A DNA stretch of 43,118 bases from a virus. The notes under the pieces are model-generated. The model searched no databases and was not told where the DNA came from. It saw nothing but the letters and a program-made list of their open reading frames with translations. Position numbers and translations under genes: made by a program. Positions 30,264-38,136 of the stretch are shown here, piece after piece. The DNA is taken from positions 1-43,118 of IMG/VR virus record IMGVR_UViG_3300018083_000057. One strand, given 5' to 3'. The number at the start of each line of letters is the position of its first letter. Position 1 is the first letter of the stretch.

Positions 30264-30692
30264 TCAGGTGAGCGGGAATCCGGTTGCGACCCAGACGCCG
30301 TCCGAGTCCACGCCGTAGATGGTGCCGGCGCGGCTGCGCGTGCTCGAGGCGCTGGTGAGCGCGACGGTTTGGTCGTCGACGATGAAGCAGTCCTTGCCGA
30401 TGTCGTCGTCGAGGATGGCGTCGCCGGCGGCGCTGTTCAGCCACTTGAAGATGCCCGAGCGGGCCTTCACGCGGCGGGTGTTGCTGGCGCCCGTGAGGAA
30501 CGTTTCCTCGCAGCGGCCGACAGCGATGAGCCCCGTGGCGGTCGTTCCCTTTTTCAGGAGTCCGTCCGCCTGGTCGAGGACGACGAAGCCGCCCTTCCAG
30601 AACTGATGCGAGCTCAGCGCGATGAGACCGTGCTCCATTCCGAAGGACGAGTCGCGCGCCGGGGTGTCTCGATCGACAGTGATTGCAGCCAT
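30264..30692 (-). CDS. Capsid decoration protein-like
   Basis: The 142-residue protein is beta-rich (GGFVVLDQADGLLKKGTTATGLIAVGRCEETF, IGKDCFIVDDQTVALTSAS). It lies between the protease/scaffold and major capsid genes, where Mu-like phages carry a small head protein. The pattern of a central Gly-rich strand set and a late DDxxV fits the capsid cement family. Confidence 0.75.
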   Translation of the reverse strand: MAAITVDRDTPARDSSFGMEHGLIALSSHQFWKGGFVVLDQADGLLKKGTTATGLIAVGRCEETFLTGASNTRRVKARSGIFKWLNSAAGDAILDDDIGKDCFIVDDQTVALTSASSTRSRAGTIYGVDSDGVWVATGFPLT

Positions 30693-30695
30693 GGA

Positions 30696-31751
30696 TCAGC
30701 CTCCTCCCTGCGCGGCGCGTTGCTGCGCAAGCTCGAGCTTTCGCTGCTCGAGGAAGTCCGTCGGCGACATGCCGACTTGCTTGCAGACCTCGAGGTCCAC
30801 AGCGGAGAGCGTCACCGTTTGCTCGGCGAGCTCGGTCGTTCCCTTGCCGCCGCCCGAGCCGGCGCCACCGCCGCTCGCGCCCGGCGTGACCACTTGAGCG
30901 CCCGCGGCGAACAGCTCGAGAGACGCCTTCGTCTGGGTCTTCGCCCACTCGTGCAGCGAAGGCTGCAGCCTGCCCTCGCTCGAGAGCCTCGCGATGGTCG
31001 CATCGCGTTCGACGTTGGCCGTCGAGGCCTCGAGCTCGGTGACACGCCTGGCCAGCGTGGTCGCCGTGGCGGCCTCTGCTTTCCAGTTCGTGACCTTCGA
31101 TACCGCCGCGGCTCGCGTCGGCTCTCCGGTGAGTGAAAGCAGGCTCGTCTCGAGCATGCTGAACTCGGTGAAGCGCGACAAAGCCTCGGCGGCCGTGCGC
31201 ACCCCGAGCATCCTGAGGAATTCCTCGAGATCCATGTGGGTTCGTTCTCCTCCGGGCTTCGCCCCGGTTTTGCTGGCGACGAGCGGCTTCTGGCCGATCG
31301 TCGCGGGGATGTTGGTGAGCGCGATGTTGATGAGCTCGCGCACGCGGCCGCTCTCGAGCTCGCGCTGGATGGCGGGACTGAAGTAGCGAAACTCGCGCTT
31401 CTTCAGCGCGTCGGCGCCGCGCTCGGTCCACTCGATGGACGTCGCCCAGAGCTCGCCGTCGAGGACGGCCGGCTTGAACCAGCCGAAGGCCTTGTGTCCG
31501 TCGGGCGGCGAGAGCGGGCTCAGCATGCCGTGACCCACGTCGAACGGCAGCAAGTCGAGCCCCTGCTCGCGGAATGCGTCGAGCACGGCCGCGCCGGCCT
31601 TGTCGTCGAACAGCACGGGCCCCTTCGTCGTCGGGGTCACGCCCTTCGCGAAGATGCGGAACTCGGTCGGCGGCTCGCCCGCTGGGACGGCGAGCAGAAC
31701 CGCGACGCGTCCCCGCTCGAGCTCGAACGCGTGGACCTTCAGGACGGCCAT
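30696..31751 (-). CDS. Mu I-type head maturation protease/scaffold
   Basis: The 351-residue protein has the Mu gpI layout. The N-terminal protease domain runs to about 165: EFRIFAKGVTPTTKGPVLFDDKAG, LDLLPFDVGHGMLSPLS, KAFGWFKPAVLDGELWATSIEWTERG, LKKREFRYFSPAIQRE. The remaining half is a helical, Ala/Glu/Lys-rich scaffold with the C-terminal box VCKQVGMSPTDFLEQRK. The protease domain normally cleaves itself and releases scaffold by an internal start (Mu Z); a candidate internal ATG is at residue 172 (MDLEEFL). ATG 31751 overlaps the previous TGA. Confidence 0.9.
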   Translation of the reverse strand: MAVLKVHAFELERGRVAVLLAVPAGEPPTEFRIFAKGVTPTTKGPVLFDDKAGAAVLDAFREQGLDLLPFDVGHGMLSPLSPPDGHKAFGWFKPAVLDGELWATSIEWTERGADALKKREFRYFSPAIQRELESGRVRELINIALTNIPATIGQKPLVASKTGAKPGGERTHMDLEEFLRMLGVRTAAEALSRFTEFSMLETSLLSLTGEPTRAAAVSKVTNWKAEAATATTLARRVTELEASTANVERDATIARLSSEGRLQPSLHEWAKTQTKASLELFAAGAQVVTPGASGGGAGSGGGKGTTELAEQTVTLSAVDLEVCKQVGMSPTDFLEQRKLELAQQRAAQGGG

Positions 31752-31963
31752 CAGTCGGGGCACATCTCGAGCGCGCGCGCCTTCGCCTTCGCCTTGGCGT
31801 CGTCCTCGGACAGGCCTTCGCCGAGGGGCTTCGCCTCCTGCAGGCGCGTCGTCAAGAACTGCTCGACGCTTTCGCGCGTGAGGTTTCGCGGCGCCTCGCC
31901 GGGTTCGGCGTCGTCGCTCGTTTCGGTGGGCGGCTTCGGTGCGGTCTTCTTCGCTGCGGCCAT
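31751..31963 (-). CDS. Small hypothetical protein in head module
   Basis: The 70-residue protein has a Lys/Ala/Pro-rich N-terminus with APKPPTETS and a helical C-terminal half (ESVEQFLTTRLQEAKPLGEGLSEDDAKAKA). It is coupled to the protease gene by a TGATG overlap. A 24-bp part of its 5' end (31920-31943) is copied exactly in the upstream gap at 32010-32033. Confidence 0.6.
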   Translation of the reverse strand: MAAAKKTAPKPPTETSDDAEPGEAPRNLTRESVEQFLTTRLQEAKPLGEGLSEDDAKAKAKARALEMCPD

Positions 31964-32033
31964 GGTGCTCTTCTCCCGTGCGGGTGACGCCGACGTGGCG
32001 TCCCCGGTGGTTTCGGTGGGCGGCTTCGGTGCG

Positions 32034-32219
32034 CTACTCGAGCCAGGCGGGATCGGCTTGCATGTGCAGCGACTCGAGGAACTCGTCGTGCCCGTTCACT
32101 GCCTGCTTCGCTTGCGCGCGCAGCCGTTCGAACTCAGCGCGCGTCCAGGTGCCGGCGTCGCGGAGCGCGAGCGCTTCGGCGAGAACGCGTTTCAGGGCTT
32201 CCCAGTCCGGCTCGTTCAC
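32034..32219 (-). CDS. Small helical protein in head module
   Basis: The 61-residue protein starts at GTG 32219 in a GTGA overlap with the MuF gene. It is all helix (WEALKRVLAEALALRDAGTWTRAEFERLRAQAKQ). The family is not recognised. As it directly follows the MuF-metalloprotease gene it would be in the right place for a small partner or inhibitor of that domain, but there is no direct evidence. Confidence 0.6.
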   Translation of the reverse strand: MNEPDWEALKRVLAEALALRDAGTWTRAEFERLRAQAKQAVNGHDEFLESLHMQADPAWLE

Positions 32220-33460
32220 GGCTCGACTCCCTGCAACGCTAGCACCTCGCGCACCATGCGATACCCGACCGGGTCGTGCCGCCGCAGGTCGCCGCGGTGG
32301 AACACCCACGCGGCGAACGACTCGGCGAAGTACTCATAGTGCACCGTGCCGCCGTAGCGCGTGAGCGGTTTGCTGTTGGGGTCTTGGAACGCGTTGCGGA
32401 CGACCTTGTCGGCGTCGCTGCCGGCGGTGAAGTGGAGGTGGTGGCCGAGCTCGTGCACGAACGTGCGGCGAATCGCGTCGATGCGGCTGCTCGCCGTCTT
32501 GGATATCGACCACATCACTCCCGGCGCGAACTCTTGCCCGAAGTTGTCCGCGCGACGACCCGTGCGAACACCGAGCTTTCGACTCGTCGCCCAGTACTGT
32601 CCGAGGTCGCTCGTGTTGCCGAGCTGCCGCGCGAAGCCGAGCTCGGAAAGGGGCTTGCGCGCGAGGAACTCGACGAGGCGCGCCTTCCGCGCGGCGAGCA
32701 GCACCTGCTCGAGCTCGGGGCCCTTGAGGTCGCCCTGCTCGAGCTTGGCGAAGTGAACGCCTTCTTTGAGCGCCGCCGGCGGCTTGCGCGCAGCGTTCTT
32801 CTGATGCTGCTTCCAGAGCTCGGGGGCGTACTCCGCCGGCGAGGGTTTCCACTCACCTTGAGTCGGCGCGAGCCCGAAGCCGTGAGCGGCGGCCACGTGC
32901 GGCGCCCGGGTGCGGATGCCACGCTTCTCGGCTTCGGCCCTGCGTAGGCTTCGCACCCCGGCCCTGCAGCGGTGATGCAGCGGCGGGATGTGCGTGTCCC
33001 AGAAGTGGTCCTCCTGGTCGAGGACGATGCCGTCGAGCTCTCGGCAGATCGGCGTCGTCCTCGAGTCGAGGATCGCGTCGTACATCCAGAACGGCCGGAA
33101 GCGTTTGACCGCCGGCGCAGTCATCTGCTGATAGCGGCCGCGGTTCAGCGCGCTTTGGACGCCGTTGCGAAACGTTGTCTCGACGCGCGGCGAGTCGGGG
33201 CTGCCCCACGCCTGGACGATCGGACCGAGCGCGCCCTTCTTCCAGTCGGCGAACGAGGTGCCGCGCTCGAGCGCCTTGCCCATCGAGTCCCAGACCTGCT
33301 GGACGACGGAGAGCTGGGCGACACCGGCGATGGTCCAGGCCCGCTGCCGCGAGCTCGCGGTGAGCTTGTCGAGCTCGTCGTCGGTGATGGGCAGCCGCGC
33401 TCGGAACCACGCGATCGCCTCATCGAAGCGGAGCACGTCCGCCGTGACGCGCCAGGCCAC
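32216..33460 (-). CDS. MuF-type head protein fused to a zinc-metalloprotease-like domain
   Basis: The 414-residue protein has a MuF (Mu gp30/SPP1 gp7) domain at residues 80-172, with FRNGVQSALNRGRYQQM, then LDSRTTPICRELDGIV, FWDTHIPPLHHRCRAGVRSL. It ejects or binds with the portal/DNA in the virion. After a linker, residues about 300-414 are a different module: FVHELGHHLHF gives H336-E337-x-x-H340, and E380 (YFAESFAAWVF) is a likely third zinc ligand. This is a gluzincin-like HExxH layout. MuF proteins are known to carry C-terminal toxin or enzyme domains. The start is GTG 33460, one base after the portal stop. Confidence 0.85.
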   Translation of the reverse strand: MAWRVTADVLRFDEAIAWFRARLPITDDELDKLTASSRQRAWTIAGVAQLSVVQQVWDSMGKALERGTSFADWKKGALGPIVQAWGSPDSPRVETTFRNGVQSALNRGRYQQMTAPAVKRFRPFWMYDAILDSRTTPICRELDGIVLDQEDHFWDTHIPPLHHRCRAGVRSLRRAEAEKRGIRTRAPHVAAAHGFGLAPTQGEWKPSPAEYAPELWKQHQKNAARKPPAALKEGVHFAKLEQGDLKGPELEQVLLAARKARLVEFLARKPLSELGFARQLGNTSDLGQYWATSRKLGVRTGRRADNFGQEFAPGVMWSISKTASSRIDAIRRTFVHELGHHLHFTAGSDADKVVRNAFQDPNSKPLTRYGGTVHYEYFAESFAAWVFHRGDLRRHDPVGYRMVREVLALQGVEP

Positions 33461-33461
33461 G

Positions 33462-35171
33462 TCACTCCGCCGCTTCTAGCTCGGGGATGTCTTGCCGCAC
33501 GGCGAACGCGCCGGCGAGCTCGGAGAGTAGCACCGCGCGGCCCATGAGCTCGGCGAGCTCGTCGGGGTCGTAGTCCTCGCCGAGCAGGGTGATGAGCCCG
33601 CGGCGCACGGCGTCGAAGCTCGACGCCTCGTCGAGCACGCGGGCGAGCGCCTGCAGGTCCACCGCGAGGACTCGCGAGCCTTCGCGCGTGACGGAGTCCG
33701 TCGCCGCGTCGGCGTAGAGCTGCCCAGCGATGAAGCCGCGGTTGTCGCGCACGTCGGCGCCGCTCCCGAGGAGCAGGCGTCCGCGCGCCAGAGCCTTCTG
33801 CTTCGCCGCCGGCAGTGGCGCGCCCGGAGCAGGGGGCGGCGGCGCGCCAGGCGGGCCCGGTGGCCGCGGGCCACCGAAGGGTGCCTGCGGCGGGAGCTCC
33901 TCGAGCTCGAGGCCGTAGGGGGTCGCGACCTCGTCCACGTTCTTCACGCGCCAGCCCGCGTCCTGGATGGCGTTCAGGGCTTCGCCGAGGGTCTTCTTCC
34001 CTTCGGCTTGGCCCTTCAGGTCCTCGGTGGGCTCGGTCGACCAGTGCGGCCACGGCGTGACGGCGAGCGTCGAGCCGCGCACGTTGAACGCCGCCCACGG
34101 CCAGACGACCTGGCGGCGGAGCTCGGTGCTCGCGCGCTTGCCGAGCGCCTGCGCCTTCGAGCGCTCGACGCCGCGGTGCGTGTCCGCGGTCGCTCGCGCG
34201 CCCTGGTCGGTGACCTCGGTCGAGAGATTCCCACCGAGGAAGTTGATGGTGAAGCGCCGATCGCAGCGCTCGAGCGTGTCGAGGAAGACCTTCCAGCTCT
34301 GGTCCTTCGCCTCGAGGAGATCGAGGTCGAACTTCGCCCCGTTGTCGTCGAGGTGCGTCGGCAGGTCGGCGACAATCTCGGAGTGTAGCGCGCGGAGCTG
34401 CTCCCAGAAGTCGTCCTTGTCGCTCTCGTCGGCGATGGCCGGCGTGTACGCCTTGATGATCGGCAGGCCGTGCCGCTCGCAAAAGCGCAGGAGGTCGCGC
34501 CACGTGAGCTGCTTTCCGAGCCACGTGATGCCGAGCGAACGCACGAGGCCACGCATCCAGCCGCGGCGGCCGTCGGTGAGGAGCACCCACCGGCCGTCAC
34601 CCGGCGTGACCGTGAACTCGCCCTCGCGGGCGTAGTAGATCCAGCGCTCGGCGACGCAGTCGTAACGCAGGTACTGCGGGTGGAGCGTCCGAAGGCGTGC
34701 CGTCCACGGCGTCGTCGTCGTGTCCCAGTCGAGCACCGCAACGCTCACGCCGAGCATGCGGTACCACCGCAGGAACTCGTCGAGCTCGGTCTCGGGGACC
34801 ATGTCCCACCAGTCGTCCTCGAGCTCGTCGACGATCTTCTGGCTCGCGGGGATCGCGACTTCTTCGCTCTTCTTCCCCTCGCCCTTCGTTTCGGTGACGG
34901 GACTGAGCTCGAAGTCGCTCTCGAGCAGCGCGTCGACGTACTTCTCGAGCAGGCCCGGGATCGCGTCGTCCTCGCCCATCGTGTCGACGAGCAGAGCCGA
35001 GAGCGAGAAGTCGCCGTCGCGGTGCGAGCGAAGGGCGTTGCGCACCTCCGACACGGTCCACGTCGGCTTGATGCCCGGCGTCCACGCGGTGATCGCCGCG
35101 AGGAGCTTCGACGCGTCGGGGCGCGTGCGCGCGCCGGCAACCGGGTCGATGGGGGCGAGGTATGCGGCCAT
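33462..35171 (-). CDS. Portal protein (DUF935, Mu gp29-like)
   Basis: The 569-residue protein forms the portal through which DNA enters and leaves the head. Family features are clear: WTVSEVRNALRSHRDGDFSLSALLVDTMGEDD near 45-75, LGVSVAVLDWD near 145, LITWL... LLRFCERHGLPIIKAY, then RRFTINFLGGNLSTEVTDQGARATADTHRGVER. The C-terminal 100 residues include a proline/glycine-rich linker. ATG 35171 overlaps the previous TGA (TGATG). Confidence 0.92.
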   Translation of the reverse strand: MAAYLAPIDPVAGARTRPDASKLLAAITAWTPGIKPTWTVSEVRNALRSHRDGDFSLSALLVDTMGEDDAIPGLLEKYVDALLESDFELSPVTETKGEGKKSEEVAIPASQKIVDELEDDWWDMVPETELDEFLRWYRMLGVSVAVLDWDTTTTPWTARLRTLHPQYLRYDCVAERWIYYAREGEFTVTPGDGRWVLLTDGRRGWMRGLVRSLGITWLGKQLTWRDLLRFCERHGLPIIKAYTPAIADESDKDDFWEQLRALHSEIVADLPTHLDDNGAKFDLDLLEAKDQSWKVFLDTLERCDRRFTINFLGGNLSTEVTDQGARATADTHRGVERSKAQALGKRASTELRRQVVWPWAAFNVRGSTLAVTPWPHWSTEPTEDLKGQAEGKKTLGEALNAIQDAGWRVKNVDEVATPYGLELEELPPQAPFGGPRPPGPPGAPPPPAPGAPLPAAKQKALARGRLLLGSGADVRDNRGFIAGQLYADAATDSVTREGSRVLAVDLQALARVLDEASSFDAVRRGLITLLGEDYDPDELAELMGRAVLLSELAGAFAVRQDIPELEAAE

Positions 35172-35383
35172 CAGCCTCGGAGGTGGGTGAGCAGTCGGCC
35201 ACGGGCGACGAGGTCGTCGTCGGGAAACTGTGTGGGGTCGAGCGCGCAGGCGGCGCAGAAGGGCTTCTTGCCCTCGAGCCAGAACCAGGCGCCGACTATG
35301 AGCGGAGCGCGGCAGCGCTTCTTGCCGGGCCCACCGGGGCGGCCACGGCACGGCGCGTTCTCGCCGATGACGTTCCAGGACAC
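35171..35383 (-). CDS. Small cysteine-containing protein before the portal
   Basis: The 70-residue protein begins with GTG 35383, directly after the stop of the 34-residue ORF (TGAGTG). It has C-x-GR...KKRC and FCAACALDP, which could bind zinc, and a basic region between them. No family is known to me. Confidence 0.6.
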   Translation of the reverse strand: MSWNVIGENAPCRGRPGGPGKKRCRAPLIVGAWFWLEGKKPFCAACALDPTQFPDDDLVARGRLLTHLRG

Positions 35384-35488
35384 TCAGGACACGGGCCCGC
35401 GGACGAGCTGCTCGAGCACGGCCTCGGCCTTACGCGGGTCGGCGAGCTCGGCGCCCGCGATCGGCGCGATGAATTCGGAGGTCGTCAT
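35384..35488 (-). CDS. Very small ORF, 34 residues
   Basis: The frame starts at ATG 35488, which shares a base with the TGA of the upstream gene, and ends directly against the next GTG. The product (MTTSEFIAPIAGAELADPRK..., then AEAVLEQLVRGPVS) has normal codon character and a C-terminal helix similar in wording to the end of the 35736-35996 protein (LLDPKRAELVLGMIVSG). It may be a shortened copy of that gene's C-terminal half. Confidence 0.5.
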   Translation of the reverse strand: MTTSEFIAPIAGAELADPRKAEAVLEQLVRGPVS

Positions 35489-35733
35489 CACGTCCGCGGC
35501 GGCCAGTTCCAGTGCCCCGGCTTGGGCTCGGCGCTGTGGGGCACGCGAACGTTGAAAAACATCCCCGTCGGATTCAGGACGCAGAGCGAGAGGTGAACGT
35601 CGGAGGGGTCGACGTGGTTCACGTCGGGCACGTCGGTGACGATGGCTGCGCGCGGCTGCGCCTTGTACTCCCCGCCCGGCGTGCCGTACGCCTGGTAGTG
35701 CACGATGCGACCGATGGTGGGCTTGACGTCCAT
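35488..35733 (-). CDS. Conserved phage protein, unknown function
   Basis: The 81-residue protein reads like a widespread small phage protein: PTIGRIVHYQAYGTPGGEYK at the start, DVHLSLCVLNPTGMFFNVRV and the tail PKPGHWNWPPRT. The IGRIVHY...GTPGGEY and LCVLNPTGMFF boxes recur in siphophage and myophage early genes as I recall them. No function is known. The ribosome site CGGGAG lies in a duplicated block (35739-35770). Confidence 0.75.
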   Translation of the reverse strand: MDVKPTIGRIVHYQAYGTPGGEYKAQPRAAIVTDVPDVNHVDPSDVHLSLCVLNPTGMFFNVRVPHSAEPKPGHWNWPPRT

Positions 35734-35735
35734 TG

Positions 35736-35996
35736 CTACTCCCGGGGTTTCGGTAGGTCGCGCCTGCCGAACGACCCGCGCACCCCAGAGACGATCATCC
35801 CAAGGACGAGCTCCGCGCGCTTTGGATCGAGCAGCGCCGCGGCCTCGACGACCATCGAGAGCTCGCAGCCACTTGCTGGGTGCCGAACGGTCACGACGTG
35901 ATCTCGCTCGCCGCTCGCCTCGGCTTCCAACGTGAACGGCCCGTGCTGCGCGGGCAAACGCTCGCGCACGAGCTCTCGAAAGGCGCCGATGGTCAT
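35736..35996 (-). CDS. Small hypothetical protein next to terminase
   Basis: The 86-residue protein starts at ATG 35996, just after the terminase gene. It is mixed alpha/beta (FRELVRERLPAQHGPFTLEA, AAALLDPKRAELVLGMIVSG). Its last ten residues, GRRDLPKPRE, are identical to the last ten of the terminase large subunit. This comes from a duplicated 32-bp block that also supplies stop and ribosome site for the next gene. Confidence 0.65.
   Translation of the reverse strand: MTIGAFRELVRERLPAQHGPFTLEAEASGERDHVVTVRHPASGCELSMVVEAAALLDPKRAELVLGMIVSGVRGSFGRRDLPKPRE
35739..35770 (-). repeat. Duplicated end-of-gene block (partner 36003-36034)
   Basis: The two 32-bp blocks differ at only three positions. 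Each codes for the C-terminal LPKPRE-type tail, a stop codon and a CGGGAG ribosome site 5-6 bases before the next ATG. One belongs to the terminase gene, the other to the small gene behind it. Confidence 0.85.
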
Positions 35997-35999
35997 CGT

Positions 36000-37490
36000 T
36001 CACTCCCGGGGTTTGGGCAGGTCACGCCTGCCGCTGAAGACGCGCTTCGGCGTCTGCAGGTAGTCGTATGCGGTGGAGAGCGCGTCCACGTCGTCGTCGC
36101 GCTCGTTCTTCGCCGTGCCGGTGAAGTTCACCAGGACGCCGAGGAACGCGTGCAGCCAGAGCTCGGCGCCTGGGAACTGCTCCGGGTCGGGCACGAGCAC
36201 GCGACCTCCGTTCCACGCGGCCGCGACGGGCTCGGCGCAGACGAGCTTGTCGCCCGGCGGTGTGTGCTCCTCGATCGGCAGCCCTTGCTGCTTCAGGAAG
36301 CGCGCCCCGCCCTTCTCGGTTCCGCTTCGGCGCCAGTGCATGCGCCAAGACTTTCGCCCGACGTGCCGCGCCTTCAGAGTGAGCGCGAACATAGTCGCTT
36401 CGACCTGCGCGCGGTCGACGTGCACGACGTAGTAGAGCGGCTCCTCGCCGCGCTTGCGCTCCTCGCGCCAGAGCTCGAGGCAGATCGACCAGTCCGCGCC
36501 CGTCCTCGCGGTGTACGCGAGGTCGAGCCCGAACGTGCCGCGGTACGTCGTCGGGAGCCGCGTGTAGAACGTCGGCTCGTGGAAAACCTTGCCGCCCTTG
36601 GGGCGCGGCCGGCCCTGGTAGAGGGCAGCCCACGCGAACTCGAGGACGTTCGAGCGCTTCTTCTCGAGCGCTTCGAGCGGCCAGAGCTCCGGGAAGAGAG
36701 GCTCGCCGACCTGCCGCTCGTTCGGGTCGTCAAGGACGACCCCGTTGTCGTTCGTCGGGCCTTCCGCGATGGCGCGGAGGTTGATGTACGCCCAGCCTTC
36801 CTCGATGAGGGTGCCGGACAGGTCCTCGGGGTGCCACCGCGTGGCGAGCACGAAGATCGAAGCGCCCGGGTGGACGCGGACCTCGATGGCCTCGCGGTAG
36901 GTGCTCTCGACGACCTCGCGCCGCAGCGCGCTATCGGCCTCGGGGCGGCCCTTGTACGGGTCGTCGATGAAGCACGCGCCGTCGATCGGCTCTCCCGTGA
37001 TGCCGCCGTCGACCGAGGTGAACAGGATCTGCCCGCCCCCGGGGATGTACATCTGAGCGAGGGTGCCGCCGGGGACGATGCCCGCCGCGGCGAGCACTCG
37101 CTTCATCTTGCGCGCGACGCTGTTGGCGCGCTTCTGGTTGTACGTGACGTACGCCCAGCGGCGGCCCGGGTGCTCGAGCGTGAGGAACGCGAGGAGCGCG
37201 AGGGTGACCTCGGTCTTGCCATGCTGCGGGGGCGCAGCGAAGACGAGTCGAAGCTCCCCGCCTACCGCTCGGAGGACTTGCGCGACGTAGACGCGAAAGT
37301 GCAGCGGCTCGAGCAGCCGCTGGTTGACGCTACGCCAGAAGTCCCAAAACCGTTCCTCAGTGGACCGGGTCTCGGGCGGCGGCGGGGGCGGGGGCTCCTG
37401 GGGCTCCTGCTCCGCTTGCTGCTCGAGCGCCCACGCCTGCAGCCGGAGCAGGCTTCGCACTTTCCCGAGGAGGGCGAGGCCCGTTGGCAT
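36000..37490 (-). CDS. terL: Terminase large subunit
   Basis: The 496-residue protein packages DNA into the prohead. The ATPase part shows the Walker A variant APPQHGKTE (86-94) and an acidic Walker B-type box GACFIDDP (171-178). The nuclease part has FGLDLAYT (strand and first Asp) and DDDVDALSTA near the C-terminus. The start ATG 37490 lies 134 bases inside the upstream small gene and has AAGGA ten bases before it. A proline run occurs at 30-40. The C-terminal tail GRRDLPKPRE is shared with the next gene. Confidence 0.93.
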   Translation of the reverse strand: MPTGLALLGKVRSLLRLQAWALEQQAEQEPQEPPPPPPPETRSTEERFWDFWRSVNQRLLEPLHFRVYVAQVLRAVGGELRLVFAAPPQHGKTEVTLALLAFLTLEHPGRRWAYVTYNQKRANSVARKMKRVLAAAGIVPGGTLAQMYIPGGGQILFTSVDGGITGEPIDGACFIDDPYKGRPEADSALRREVVESTYREAIEVRVHPGASIFVLATRWHPEDLSGTLIEEGWAYINLRAIAEGPTNDNGVVLDDPNERQVGEPLFPELWPLEALEKKRSNVLEFAWAALYQGRPRPKGGKVFHEPTFYTRLPTTYRGTFGLDLAYTARTGADWSICLELWREERKRGEEPLYYVVHVDRAQVEATMFALTLKARHVGRKSWRMHWRRSGTEKGGARFLKQQGLPIEEHTPPGDKLVCAEPVAAAWNGGRVLVPDPEQFPGAELWLHAFLGVLVNFTGTAKNERDDDVDALSTAYDYLQTPKRVFSGRRDLPKPRE

Positions 37491-37917
37491 TCGGCAGGAG
37501 GTCCTTCATGACGAGCTTGTCGAGCACGAGGTGCACGGCGCCGGCGACGTCGCGGAGCTGCTCGGGCTTGGCCCCCTCGACGAGCTTCTCGAGCTTGCGC
37601 AAGCCGAGGCGCACGAAGCGGAGCGCGCCCGCTCTCCACTCGTTCCCGAGTTCTTGTCTTGTTAGATCCGCAACGGCCCGCAGCGCGGGGTCGAGAGATA
37701 TTTTGTGACGAGCTCGGCGGATGGTCTCGCGGTCCACCTCGAAGAACTTGGCCGCGGCTTCCGCCCCGTCCACCTCGGCCATGCCAACGGCGCGGGCGAG
37801 CGTCTCGAGCGGGAGCACGACCTTGGGCTTACGAGTCCTCGAGCGCGAAGGTGACGCGGATGCGTCGCTCGCCGCACTCGCAGGGGGTTTTGGCTTCGGC
37901 AATGGTCGTTCTCTCAC
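37357..37917 (-). CDS. Probable terminase small subunit
   Basis: The 186-residue protein lies just before terL. The centre is a helix-turn-helix (GAEAAAKFFEVDRETIRRARHKI, residues 52-74), followed by a helical oligomerisation part (LRKLEKLVEGAKPEQLRDVAGAVHLVLDKLVMKDLLP). The last 45 residues are Ala/Gly/Pro-rich and overlap terL by 134 bases. The start is uncertain: GTG 37917 overlaps the previous gene by 89 bases, while GTG 37818 just after that stop is an alternative. Function is inferred from position and HTH. Confidence 0.7.
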   Translation of the reverse strand: MRERPLPKPKPPASAASDASASPSRSRTRKPKVVLPLETLARAVGMAEVDGAEAAAKFFEVDRETIRRARHKISLDPALRAVADLTRQELGNEWRAGALRFVRLGLRKLEKLVEGAKPEQLRDVAGAVHLVLDKLVMKDLLPNANGPRPPRESAKPAPAAGVGARAASGAGAPGAPAPAAARDPVH

Positions 37918-38029
37918 CCTGCATCACGAGCTCGCCCTCGGGCTCACGCTCAGCGCCGCAGCCTTCGCATCGCACGTCGAGGTCGAACTCGACGACGAAG
38001 TCGGTGTCGCTCTCGCGTGGGCGCGGCAC
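37829..38029 (-). CDS. Small zinc-binding protein
   Basis: The 66-residue protein is read from GTG 38029. It has a beta-rich acidic part (FVVEFDLDVRCEGCGAE) and a second Cys pair (TPCECGERRIRVTF), so one four-Cys zinc site is likely. It is the first gene after a 107-base gap with tandem repeats and a possible promoter. No family name can be given. Confidence 0.65.
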   Translation of the reverse strand: MPRPRESDTDFVVEFDLDVRCEGCGAEREPEGELVMQGERTTIAEAKTPCECGERRIRVTFALEDS

Positions 38030-38071
38030 GACCGAGATCGTAGCACCGCGTGCTCGCGCCCGCCGGGGGGC

Positions 38072-38123
38072 CCTATAGAGTCGGCGCAGCGTTTGCTCGA
38101 CGATGCTCGACGATGCTCGACGA
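38072..38123 (-). promoter_or_regulatory. Tandem 10-bp repeats and possible late promoter
   Basis: Three exact copies of TGCTCGACGA (plus strand) stand head to tail at 38094-38123. On the minus strand they are followed after 16 bases by TATAGG (38077-38072), about 43 bases before the first gene of the terminase operon. The array could be an activator or repressor site for late transcription. The -35 match is weak. Confidence 0.45.
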
Positions 38124-38136
38124 GCGTTCCCGGGCT

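Noticed and set aside
31920-32033. Exact 24-bp duplication (31920-31943 and 32010-32033) as a recombination or att site
   Set aside because: It is explained by a small local duplication of the 5' end of the 70-residue gene; no integrase core features nearby.
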